Of a DNA stretch of 7,373 nt, positions 1 to 5,887 are shown one piece after another. Each line of letters opens with the position of its first letter. Within the stretch, counting starts at the first letter, position 1. Location: positions 1-7,373 of the forward strand of contig DAHVOF010000269.1 in the NCBI GenBank assembly GCA_027318945.1, written 5' to 3'. Source of the DNA: Actinomycetota bacterium (GTDB lineage: Bacteria > Actinomycetota > Acidimicrobiia > Acidimicrobiales > Acidimicrobiaceae). The translations under genes and the position numbers were made by a program. Below the pieces are notes generated by a model. It saw nothing but the letters and a program-made list of their open reading frames with translations, was not told the DNA's origin and did not search any database.

Positions 1-46
1 AATTTCAGAATACAAACAGAAGAGTGAATACATCAGATCTGAAATA

Positions 47-379
47 ATGGATGATGATATCAACTTCACGGAATTGAGTGATGATTATTTTCGTGATATC
101 CTGTACGAGATAATAAGGGAGAGAAATAGTGATGGGCATGATATGGGGCCTGATAAAAGCCTCATAAACAGGCTCCTCACAACTCATCCTAATCACAACG
201 ACAGGTTCCTTGGATGTGTAAAGGCAAAGGAGAGTTCGTATCATCTGAACTATAATTCGGCAGTTTCTTTCTTTGCCAAACTCTCTGAAATGGCAAAGTG
301 GGATAACAGGAACCTCGAGATACAAGCACACCAGATAAGAAGCATATATGAAAGGGGATATGGGGTGAAAGTTAAATGA
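47..379 (+). CDS. Hypothetical protein of mobile-element type, possibly 5'-truncated by the window edge
   Basis: I do not recognise this protein. From ATG 47 it is 110 residues, mixed charged, with no membrane segment, signal peptide or cysteine pair suggesting a metal site. The same frame is open back to base 2 without a stop, adding residues such as SEYKQKSEYIRSEI, and no Shine-Dalgarno precedes ATG 47. The true start may therefore lie upstream of the window. Codon use is foreign to the rest of the window: of eight arginines five are AGG, two AGA and one CGT, and six of eight isoleucines are ATA. Its stop overlaps the start of the next gene (ATGA, 376-379), so the two are translationally coupled. 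The neighbour is a viral-type nuclease, so a virus or plasmid replication/recombination cassette is a reasonable guess, but the function is unknown. Confidence 0.6.
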   Translation: MDDDINFTELSDDYFRDILYEIIRERNSDGHDMGPDKSLINRLLTTHPNHNDRFLGCVKAKESSYHLNYNSAVSFFAKLSEMAKWDNRNLEIQAHQIRSIYERGYGVKVK

Positions 380-624
380 ACAACCAGGCAGTAAAATTTC
401 ACAGTTCTGCAGGAAACCCGGTTCCGAGTGTGACACAGGTTCTGGGTGTTTCATCTAAACCTTATCTCGTTCCCTGGGCAAACGATCTCGGTCTTAAGGG
501 ATTGAAATACTCTGATTACATGGAAAGGATAACAACAATAGGTAGCATAGTCCATGAACGGATAGAGGCATATGTGCTCAATCTTCCATTCGATGACACA
601 AAATACAGTGTTGAATTACTGTAG
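376..624 (+). pseudogene. N-terminal fragment of a PD-(D/E)XK nuclease (RecB/Cas4-like, viral exonuclease type), cut by the junction
   Basis: The frame gives 82 residues and resembles the beginning of phage and archaeal-virus RecB-type exonucleases. Residues 17-23 are PSVTQVL, followed by a K-P-x5-PW block (PW at 33-34) and then G-S-I-V-H-E-R-I-E-A at 56-65, which fits the GxxxHxxxE motif I of this fold (H60, E64). The catalytic D and E-x-K motifs normally lie about 50-100 residues further on and are absent, so the product would be inactive. Members are usually 200-350 residues long. The stop at 622-624 falls at the point where actinobacterial sequence takes over, so it is probably created by the join. 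The start is well supported: GGGGTGA at 362-368, 7 bases before ATG 376, overlapping the upstream stop. All four isoleucines between residues 52 and 63 are ATA codons. Family assignment is by eye. Confidence 0.6.
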
Positions 625-1910
625 GTTACTTTTTCCTTCGCATGCCTAGCAGCGTTGTTGGACAGGTTTCTCACAACGCGGAGCAGCAGGTGCGGATCTC
701 CGGTCACTCTGCCGCCGCTCACAGCCCTGGTATCCACGGCCAAGGGACCCGCAGCCAGACGAATACGCGAGGCCTCCCCTAGAACGATATCATCGAGATC
801 AATTGGCAAGAGGGTGTGCACGAGCACCTTGCCGGAGTCAGCACGCGCAAGCATGAGAAGATCCTCGACAATGCGCTGCATCCTACGCGACTCCTCCAAC
901 GCGTCCGTCGCCGTCCTCGACCAATCAGTCGCTTCCGGATGCAATAGCCCAACCTCTAACTCGGTCTGAATAACAGACAGCGGGGAGCGAAGCTCGTGTG
1001 ATGCATCAGCGACGAATCTCTTTGACCGCTCGGCGGAGTCATCCAGGCGTTCGAGCATCTGGTTCATGGTCACGGCCAGTTCAGCTATTTCGTCTCGTGC
1101 CGGCGGGACCGAGATGCGGTTGTGCAGATTGGAGCCAGTGATGGCCGCGACCTCGCGGCTTATTCGCTCAACTGGCTTGAGCGATCTTGCGGTCAGGAGA
1201 ATTACGAGCAACGCCACAACGCCGAGCAAAAGCGGAAAGGCTATGGAAATGACCCTCACGACCGTCAACACCGATTGGTCGACTGTAGCCATGGACTCCA
1301 GCGCAACGATTCTGAATACCGAATGATAGGAATTTGTCACTACCTTCTGATTGGCCTTTATCCCGCTGGAAAGATTGCCTTGAAACTCCTGGGGGGAACC
1401 CAGATTCAGCGTCAAGCCACTCGGCTCGTTGGATACCAAGAGGTTTATGCCGCTTGGCAGCCCGACCACAGTAGTGACCATCACCGCTTTGTGGTCGTTC
1501 TCGTCAGGATCACTTAGAAGCATTCCCTTAGGCACGGGAATATAGGAGACTTCAGATTTTGGACTGCTGAACGATGGGAGCGCAGATGGTTGCCCGGCAA
1601 TGTTCGCAGTAGAAGCCACAACTTGGTTTTTGGAGTTGATGACTTGAACTGCTATCTCATTGCGCGGCAGTGGAATGGGGTTAGCTATTGAACCAGAGTC
1701 CATTAGCGAAAGGACCGCAGCTTCTTGAGTCTTTGTTTGGTTGACAACGCTGCTGTGGAGTTGCGAATCCAATGTTGTCAAAAGCACCCTTGAGGCGCCA
1801 AACAGCGCTACACCAACCACCAGCACAGAAACAAGCGAGATCTTGAACCTGACAGAATAGAGCCACCTTCGAAACCAGGGGTAGCTACTCTGCCCTTTTT
1901 GAAAGGCCAC
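516..1910 (-). pseudogene. Sensor histidine kinase truncated in its ATPase domain, with a 3' tail of foreign antisense sequence
   Basis: This is the membrane sensor of a two-component system. It starts at GTG 1910, four bases after the response regulator stop, with GAGGAAA in the regulator's 3' end as likely ribosome site. In order: a basic N-terminus; TM1 about 24-44; an extracytoplasmic sensor region about 45-214 with a strand-rich stretch (AVQVINSKNQVVAST); TM2 about 215-240; HAMP about 241-293; and a HisKA domain with F-V-A-D-A-S-H-E-L-R-S-P, phospho-acceptor H305. The N box follows (NLSNNAARHA, 415-424). The G1, F and G2 boxes of the HATPase domain, about 70-80 residues, are missing. From roughly residue 428 to 464 the frame is only the reverse strand of the nuclease gene. 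Such a protein could not bind ATP properly and should be inactive unless this is an assembly join and the real gene is intact. Confidence 0.85.
615..632. other. Breakpoint between foreign AT-rich DNA and actinobacterial DNA
   Basis: Two unrelated genes on opposite strands are both interrupted here. Read on the plus strand, the nuclease loses everything after residue 82. Read on the minus strand, the histidine kinase keeps its N box and about nine further codons, then continues as antisense of the nuclease. Base composition and codon use change at the same place. The only repeat seen is a five-base TTACT at 616-620 and 626-630, which is too short to be a convincing target duplication. No transposase, integrase, tRNA end or terminal inverted repeat is visible on either side. 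This can be a genuine insertion or deletion end, or a chimeric join in an assembly; the sequence alone cannot separate them. Confidence 0.7.
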
Positions 1911-1914
1911 TTAG

Positions 1915-2592
1915 CTAGCCGCCATTTTCCTCTAACAGATAGCCGACGCCGCGAATTGTCCTGATGGCCCGACGATCGAAAGGTGTGTCAATCTTCTTGC
2001 GCAGGTAGCCAATATAAACCTCAACTATGTTCGAGTCACCCTCGAAGTCATAGTCCCAAACGTGCTCAAGAATGACCTTCTTGGTGAGCACTTCACCCTT
2101 CCGCCGCAGAAGAAGCTCCAGTAGCGAAAATTCCCGGGACGTCAGGACGATGTCGCTAGCATCCCTGAACACCGAATGACTTGCCGGATCCAGACGAAGA
2201 TCTCCCGCCGAAAGTACCACCGGTCTCTCCGAGACGCCCCGCCTTAGCAACGCCCTCATTCTCGCCAGCAAAACCGTGAAGGAAAACGGTTTTGAAAGAA
2301 AGTCGTCGGCTCCGGTATCGAGCGACTCCGCCTCATCGAGTTCACCGTCTTTCGCAGTCAGCATGAGAATTGGCGTCCACACCCCCCGCTCTCTCAAAGT
2401 CCCGCATATCTTGAAACCATTTGTCCCCGGCAGCATGATATCCAGCAGGATCAGGTCGTAAGGATTCTCAGTGGCCATCCAGAGCCCTTCGGTCCCGTTT
2501 TGAATAACATCTACCGCAAATCCTTCCGCTTCTAGACCTCTCTTAAGTGCTTCGCCTAGCCGGACCTCATCTTCAATTACCAGGACTCTCAT
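1915..2592 (-). CDS. OmpR/PhoB-family two-component response regulator
   Basis: A cytoplasmic DNA-binding regulator of 225 residues, the usual length for the family. It has a receiver domain at about 1-115 with acidic pocket E7-D8-E9, phospho-acceptor D51 in LILLDIMLPG, switch T79 in MLTAKDG and K101 in LSKPF. A winged-helix domain follows at about 125-225, with TSREFSLLELLLRRKG and the closing R-T-I-R-G-V-G-Y-L. I chose ATG 2592 over the in-frame GTG 2604: the protein then begins MRVLVIEDE as in most homologues, and GTGAGG at 2599-2604 becomes its ribosome site, six bases away. It is the first gene of an operon with the histidine kinase four bases downstream, so the kinase is its likely partner. 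The stimulus cannot be read from the sequence. It is divergent from the ferredoxin gene across a ~200-base gap in which no convincing promoter or operator was found. Confidence 0.95.
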   Translation of the reverse strand: MRVLVIEDEVRLGEALKRGLEAEGFAVDVIQNGTEGLWMATENPYDLILLDIMLPGTNGFKICGTLRERGVWTPILMLTAKDGELDEAESLDTGADDFLSKPFSFTVLLARMRALLRRGVSERPVVLSAGDLRLDPASHSVFRDASDIVLTSREFSLLELLLRRKGEVLTKKVILEHVWDYDFEGDSNIVEVYIGYLRKKIDTPFDRRAIRTIRGVGYLLEENGG

Positions 2593-2795
2593 CAGCTGCC
2601 TCACTAAAAACTCTCGAGTAATCCACCTGACACTTTAGCCTTGGCCCGGAACAAGCGCGTTATCAGCCCTTGCACGCAGGCAACTTTCGTCGCTCGAAAT
2701 CCCGGAATCCCTCAGATCAAATGATTGCGTCGGCACTTTCACTCGGCATCAAAACGTGGGATCATCAGGAAGGTAAAAGAGTTGTGGAGGTCACG

Positions 2796-2990
2796 ATGCG
2801 AGTGTTAGTCAACTTCGAAAGATGCCGGTCAAATGGGATTTGCGCAGACCTTGCCCCTGAAATTTTCGAGGTGCGAAGCGACGGCTACCTTTATCTTCTC
2901 AAGGAAGATCTTTCCGGCAATGACATTTCCCTTGCCGCTGATGCCGTGAATAGTTGTCCCACACAAGCGCTCTCGCTGTTGGATCCATAA
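2796..2990 (+). CDS. Small 3Fe-4S-type ferredoxin
   Basis: A soluble electron carrier of 64 residues, typical of the single-cluster ferredoxins that feed actinobacterial cytochromes P450 and other oxidoreductases. Cysteine ligands are C10, C16 and C54, the last in the conserved C-P dipeptide (NSCPTQAL). The first motif is C-R-S-N-G-I-C, so the position that is Cys in 4Fe-4S proteins and often His in P450-type ferredoxins is Asn13. Three ligating cysteines therefore suggest a [3Fe-4S] cluster. The middle is acidic (about 22-43), suited to docking on partners. ATG 2796 is chosen because GGAGG lies five bases upstream (2786-2790) and the N-terminus MRVLVNFERC matches the family; the frame is open further upstream, but that extension looks non-coding. 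No P450 or ferredoxin reductase is in the window, so its partner is unknown. Confidence 0.9.
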   Translation: MRVLVNFERCRSNGICADLAPEIFEVRSDGYLYLLKEDLSGNDISLAADAVNSCPTQALSLLDP

Positions 2991-2993
2991 GGT

Positions 2994-3206
2994 TCATAGC
3001 TGTCCGTCTAAAGCAGCCGTAGGAGTCGGAACTGGTCCATAAGGCAAACCAATTTCCTGAACGCGCGAGTGGATCGATGTCTTGTCAGCAACGAGAGCAC
3101 CGGCTGAAACAGCATTGGCTGCAATCTTGAGGAGCGCGGCAAACAGCAGAGAGGTGAAGTTGAGCCGAGCGGGCTGCGAACACCGGCTCTTACAAGGATT
3201 GCGCGG
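2994..3206 (-). other. Possible unannotated short coding frame lacking a standard start codon
   Basis: Between an in-frame TAA (3207-3209) and TGA (2994-2996) lie 70 open codons. From about 3164 the frame reads gene-like: LNFTSLLFAALLKIAANAVS, then AGALVADKTSIHSRVQEIGL, then PYGPVPTPTAALDGQL. Codons from that point are ordinary for this genome, with no AGG, AGA or ATA. The profile is one hydrophobic helix followed by a polar tail. There is no ATG, GTG or TTG in the frame; the only conventional start nearby is ATG 3214 in a different frame, whose product is arginine- and leucine-rich and looks like a shadow. It could be the 3' remnant of a lost gene, a gene broken by a frameshift, or a CTG-initiated small membrane protein. 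I do not recognise the sequence. Confidence 0.3.
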
Positions 3207-3207
3207 T

Positions 3208-3324
3208 TAAACAATGATACTGGGCCGCATGAGCAAACCCAGTATCACAATATCGTCGCCAATGCGACGCCCCCTCCGCAAAATCCGCTGGCTGGCAGCA
3301 CCCCTGCTTGCTGCCTTCCGTCTT
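3208..3324 (-). ncRNA. Candidate structured small RNA or leader behind a Rex-type promoter
   Basis: Downstream of the predicted promoter, within about 117 bases of minus strand, are three perfect hairpins. GGCAGC/GCTGCC (3294-3315) has a 10-base loop containing CAGGGG. CGTCGC/GCGACG (3254-3269) has a 4-base loop. TGATACTGGG/CCCAGTATCA (3215-3247) has a 13-base loop and is followed by TTGTTT (3209-3214). The last resembles an intrinsic terminator in minus orientation only, since the other side has no T run. Hairpins 1 and 2 are linked by a G-rich single-stranded segment (GGAGGGGG). Together this looks like a self-contained short transcript. The regulatory elements and hairpins are seen directly; that they form one RNA is inference. 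A leader for the downstream open frame is an alternative. Confidence 0.35.
3215..3247 (-). terminator. 10-bp inverted repeat with TTGTTT tail, terminator-like
   Basis: A perfect ten-base stem, TGATACTGGG with CCCAGTATCA, encloses a 13-base loop and is followed on the minus strand by TTGTTT. It would end the proposed short transcript starting near 3324. It could also catch read-through from the suf operon, which has no other clear terminator after sufC. The U run is interrupted and short, so efficiency may be modest. Confidence 0.45.
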
Positions 3325-3330
3325 CCTAAC

Positions 3331-3360
3331 ACTATACACAGGTTGTGAAAAATTTCACAA
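3331..3360 (-). promoter_or_regulatory. Predicted minus-strand promoter overlapping a Rex-like operator
   Basis: On the minus strand the -35 candidate TTGTGA (3355-3360, four of six consensus bases) and the -10 TATAGT (3331-3336, five of six) are 18 bases apart, giving a start near 3324. The -35 and most of the spacer lie inside the palindrome at 3343-3360, the position expected for a repressor that blocks polymerase. Transcription would run away from sufC into the hairpin region. Confidence 0.45.
3343..3360. promoter_or_regulatory. Perfect Rex-type operator palindrome
   Basis: The 18 bases TTGTGAAAAATTTCACAA form an 8+2+8 perfect inverted repeat and match every fixed position of the published Rex consensus TTGTGAA-N4-TTCACAA. 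Rex is the NADH/NAD+-sensing repressor of many Gram-positive bacteria and releases DNA when NADH rises. No rex gene is in this window. CRP/FNR-family sites share TGTGA half-sites but normally have a six-base gap (TGTGA-N6-TCACA). The TGTGA and TCACA here are separated by six bases as well, so a CRP-type regulator is the main alternative. Confidence 0.5.
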
Positions 3361-3374
3361 TCACAGAGAAAAAT

Positions 3375-3392
3375 TTGTGAAAAAGGTCACCC
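3375..3392. promoter_or_regulatory. Degenerate second Rex/CRP-like site
   Basis: TTGTGAAAAAGGTCACCC keeps the left half (TTGTGAA) exactly and TCAC of the right half. Its centre is 32 bases from the centre of the perfect site, close to three helical turns, so two dimers could sit on the same face. It lies between the promoter and the end of sufC. Confidence 0.3.
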
Positions 3393-3399
3393 ACTAGCC

Positions 3400-4185
3400 C
3401 TAAAGGCCAAAAATGCCGGAAACCGCTACCCCCGAACCCACTTCATCCTCGCCGCCATATTCGGCATACCCGGTCTTCTCGAGCTGCTGTGCAAGCTCGG
3501 GCCCACCAGAAGCGACGATCTCGCCCTTTACGAGAACGTGGACGCGATCGGGCCGCAACTCCTTGAGGAGCCTGGAATAGTGAGTGATGGCAAGCACGCC
3601 AAGCCCGTCCTCATTCGTAGCTTGCTCAACCCTGCGTGACACATCCCTCAGCGCGTCAATATCGAGACCTGAATCTATTTCGTCAAGAATCGCGAACTTC
3701 GGCTTAAGTACCGCAAGCTGAATCATCTCATTGCGCTTCTTTTCGCCACCGGAAAAGTCGACGTTCAACGAGCGCCCGAGCAACGAGAGCGGAAACTTGA
3801 CTCTTGAAGCTTCGCTCAATATCTCGTCGTGAAGCCCTTGTGCGCTCCGACCGTTTGTCTCGAACGCCGCCCGCAATGCCTCGTCCAATGACACTCCAGG
3901 CACCTCGATCGGATACTGGGAAACTAGAAACAGCCCTTCATGTGCTCTCTTCCATGAGGGTAGCGATAGCAGGTCGGCACTATCCAAGGAAACCGATCCT
4001 CCGGATACGTGATAACCTGGCTTACCCATGAGCACGTGGGAAAGAGTTGACTTTCCGGAACCATTGGGACCCATTATCGCGTGGACTTCTCCACTTCGAA
4101 CTTCGAGGTTGATACCTCGCAGAATCTCTCGTGAGTCAACGCCAGCCCTAAGTTCTTCGATTCTAAGTACATGTTGCGCGCTCAA
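3400..4185 (-). CDS. sufC: SufC, Fe-S cluster assembly ATPase
   Basis: The ABC-type ATPase that binds SufB/SufD and drives cluster assembly on the scaffold in the cytoplasm. All nucleotide-binding elements are present in 261 residues, slightly longer than the usual ~250: Walker A GPNGSGKST (39-47, K45), Q-loop Q90, signature FSGGEKKR (144-151), Walker B FAILDE (164-169, E169) and switch H202 (ITHY). The Suf-specific features R-N-E-M and E-I-D-S-G-L-D are also present. It has no membrane domain, as expected. The start is TTG at 4183-4185. It overlaps the TGA of the Rieske gene as TTGA and sits behind GGTGGTGATAAG, so it is translated by coupling. The C-terminus carries a Gly/Glu-rich tail of about 20 residues (GGEDEVGSG) beyond the ordinary end. 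No sufS or sufU follows; a regulatory region begins just after the stop. Confidence 0.96.
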   Translation of the reverse strand: MSAQHVLRIEELRAGVDSREILRGINLEVRSGEVHAIMGPNGSGKSTLSHVLMGKPGYHVSGGSVSLDSADLLSLPSWKRAHEGLFLVSQYPIEVPGVSLDEALRAAFETNGRSAQGLHDEILSEASRVKFPLSLLGRSLNVDFSGGEKKRNEMIQLAVLKPKFAILDEIDSGLDIDALRDVSRRVEQATNEDGLGVLAITHYSRLLKELRPDRVHVLVKGEIVASGGPELAQQLEKTGYAEYGGEDEVGSGVAVSGIFGL

Positions 4186-4499
4186 CTTATCACCACCATG
4201 ACCCTGTCGCCCTCAACGACAACGTCGTACACCGGTACTGGCTTCGTGGCTGGCATGCATGCTGGCTTCCCCGTCTCTAGCGAAAACGTCGAACCGTGCT
4301 TCCAACACTCAAGCTCTTTTTCGTCCTTAAGGACTTCGCCCTCGGATAGAGAGTAATTGGCATGGCTGCATCGATCACCGATTGCGTAGAACTGATCGTC
4401 TATTCTGACGACGGCAATTGCAACGCCTTCAAGTTCAAACCGACGCGCAGCACCGCTATCGATATCGTCTTTGGCGCACAGATCAAACTTCCTGCTCAC
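4182..4499 (-). CDS. Rieske-type [2Fe-2S] ferredoxin of the suf operon (NirD/BphF-like)
   Basis: A soluble single-domain Rieske protein of about 105 residues, placed between sufD and sufC as in many actinobacterial suf operons. The cluster motifs are C-S-H (C50, H52, counted from ATG 4517) and C-W-K-H (C71, H74), giving two Cys and two His ligands; the following GSTFSLETGKP is the standard Rieske loop. It probably supplies or accepts electrons during cluster assembly, but its exact role in this operon is not established. Two starts are possible. ATG 4517 would overlap sufD by 22 bases and has a weak ribosome site. GTG 4499 overlaps the sufD stop as GTGA, has AAGGA upstream, and gives an N-terminus (MSRKFDLCAKDDID) like the family; I prefer it. 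Its own stop overlaps the sufC start (TTGA). No membrane anchor or Tat signal is present. Confidence 0.93.
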   Translation of the reverse strand: MSRKFDLCAKDDIDSGAARRFELEGVAIAVVRIDDQFYAIGDRCSHANYSLSEGEVLKDEKELECWKHGSTFSLETGKPACMPATKPVPVYDVVVEGDRVMVVIS

Positions 4500-5776
4500 C
4501 TCTGCAAATCCTTCCATTTCTTGGCAGTTAAAGCTACAAGCGCTTCACGCACGCCTGCGATTTTGGACCTTCCCGACATCTCTGAGAAAAATCCGCTTAC
4601 TATCAACCTTTGAGCCGTGCCAGGTTCGATCCCACGACTCTCGAGATAGTACTGCTGCTCTTCATCTACAGGACCCACTGACGACGCATGGCTGCATCGA
4701 ACATCATTCTCCTCGATATCCAGATTTGGAACGGAGTCGGCTTTAGCACCTTCAGAAAGAACTAGATTCTTGTTCGTTTGAAATGCATCCGTAGACGTTG
4801 CTCCCTTATCGACTTTTATAAGTCCGGAATACACAAGGTGAGCATCGTTCGCCGCCGCTCCCTTGAAATAGAGCTCACTCCGGCCACTCTTGGCAGCATG
4901 CTCCTGACGTGTGCGGAAATCAAGAACCTGCTTTCCGCTTCCAAAATATGCAGCATCCAAATTCGACTCTGCGCCAGCCCCGGCAATCGTAGACGTAGTG
5001 AAAAGGCGGGAGTAAGCACCTCCCCCCAAAATGGACATAGAACTAAATTTTGCTCCGGACATGAGCCTCGAAATCTGATGACCAATCATGTTGCAACCGG
5101 AGCCCAAATCCTGAATCAGCAAGAATTCCAAGTGGGAATCTTTTTCAAGAAAAATTTTCGTCACCGGCACCGCAAGCACATTTGCGTCATTCGGAGAAAG
5201 CAGTAGTTCGATCACAGTGGCGGCTGCCCCAGGCTCCAGCTTTACGCATAGATTAGGGAACACCGCGGTAGCTTCCGTGGAATCAAGCTCTCTTATAACA
5301 ATCACGGGAACGGCTGAATCGTAAGCCGCATTTATCGACAGCGAAACCGAACTCCCCAACAGAGCATTCATGTGCGAAAAAATGTCAGCAGCAGAGAAGT
5401 CATAAGGTATATCTTCTGGATCGCGAAGTCCAAGCGTCATGCCCTCGGGAGCCGCGAAGTCCGTCGAAATTTCGCCGTTTCGAGTCCTAACGAGCACCGC
5501 TTGGCCATTTGCCTCGAGAATCGGTGCCGACAGGTCGGAATGAACCTCCCTTATCGCAATACCTGAACGTAGCGCATACCCCGACAGATCAAGCTCGTCA
5601 ATTCCTGAATAACGCCATTCCTCAATGGACGAGTCAGGCATCTCCATCGAATTAATGCGCTCCCTAATATATTGCAGACGTTGGGACTTGCCAGGTGCTG
5701 CCAAGGCAGTGTCCATACCCTCAGTCCATGCGCTCGAGAGTTGAATCTTGGACTCCTTACATGAGACAAACTTCAA
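4496..5776 (-). CDS. sufD: SufD, Fe-S cluster assembly scaffold subunit
   Basis: A SufBD-family protein of 426 residues that pairs with SufB and SufC in the SufBC2D scaffold complex. The N-terminal helical part contains the conserved E-E-W-R-Y block (52-56). The central beta-helix domain runs about 150-360. The C-terminal motif N-D-V-R-C-S-H-A-S-S-V-G (357-368) has C361 and H363, matching the SufD type (C-S-H-G-A-T-x-G) rather than SufB. The usual Gly after CSH is Ala here. The closing region SRGIEPGTAQRLIVSGFFSE is typical. The start is uncertain: TTG 5776 leaves the expected distance to EEWRY but has no clear ribosome site, while ATG 5716 would shorten the N-terminus by 20 residues. AAGGAG lies inside the TTG frame at codons 7-8. 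It heads the operon; sufB, normally just upstream, is absent and a divergent isomerase gene lies there instead. Confidence 0.93.
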   Translation of the reverse strand: MKFVSCKESKIQLSSAWTEGMDTALAAPGKSQRLQYIRERINSMEMPDSSIEEWRYSGIDELDLSGYALRSGIAIREVHSDLSAPILEANGQAVLVRTRNGEISTDFAAPEGMTLGLRDPEDIPYDFSAADIFSHMNALLGSSVSLSINAAYDSAVPVIVIRELDSTEATAVFPNLCVKLEPGAAATVIELLLSPNDANVLAVPVTKIFLEKDSHLEFLLIQDLGSGCNMIGHQISRLMSGAKFSSMSILGGGAYSRLFTTSTIAGAGAESNLDAAYFGSGKQVLDFRTRQEHAAKSGRSELYFKGAAANDAHLVYSGLIKVDKGATSTDAFQTNKNLVLSEGAKADSVPNLDIEENDVRCSHASSVGPVDEEQQYYLESRGIEPGTAQRLIVSGFFSEMSGRSKIAGVREALVALTAKKWKDLQR

Positions 5777-5794
5777 ACGGAATGCAGGTTGTTC

Positions 5795-5830
5795 GTAGAA
5801 TTCTACCCCCTAACCGATAATTTCTACCAA
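5795..5830 (-). promoter_or_regulatory. Predicted sufD promoter with palindrome and direct repeats
   Basis: On the minus strand the -10 candidate TAGAAT (5800-5805) lies inside a perfect 12-base palindrome, GTAGAATTCTAC (5795-5806). A weak -35, TTGGTA (5825-5830), is 19 bases upstream. GGTAGAA occurs twice, at 5801-5807 and 5822-5828, exactly 21 bases (two helical turns) apart. This looks like an operator over the suf promoter. It does not match the SufR or IscR sites I know, so the regulator is unknown. The predicted start near 5793 leaves a leader of only about 17 bases before TTG 5776. Confidence 0.35.
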
Positions 5831-5887
5831 CTAGATGTTATTAAATACCTTTGCCAGCGACGAAATAATTTACGGGTGAAAAAATAG

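Noticed and set aside
376..624. Cas4 gene as a sign of a CRISPR system
   Set aside because: No cysteine cluster in the part present, no repeats and no other cas gene; phage-type exonuclease homology fits better.
616..630. TTACT direct repeat at the junction as a transposition target duplication
   Set aside because: Only five bases, ten bases apart, with no terminal inverted repeats or transposase; likely chance.
655..1517. Plus-strand open frames opposite the histidine kinase
   Set aside because: They are antisense shadows of a gene with clear HisKA, HAMP and membrane segments.
3008..3214. Minus-strand 68-residue frame from ATG 3214
   Set aside because: Arg/Leu/Ser-rich shadow composition; the neighbouring frame in the same strand looks far more like coding sequence.
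3290..3330. Minus strand CGGAAGGCAGCA resembles the GGAA tetraloop and AGCA side of bacterial SRP (4.5S) RNA
   Set aside because: The 5' side (TTAGGAAGAC) has extra bases and the arms on either side do not pair into the long hairpin that SRP RNA requires. GGCAGC instead pairs perfectly with a nearby GCTGCC.
3229..3348. Plus-strand 39-residue frame (begins MSKPSITISS) across the hairpin region
   Set aside because: No ribosome site, it runs through the inverted repeats, ends inside the Rex-like palindrome, and opposes the predicted promoter.
3343..3392. AT-rich palindrome as a sufC terminator
   Set aside because: The stem is AT-rich with a minimal loop and no T run follows it on the minus strand; it fits an operator much better.
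4778..5206. Plus-strand 142-codon frame opposite sufD
   Set aside because: A shadow of sufD; basic, serine-rich and without family features.
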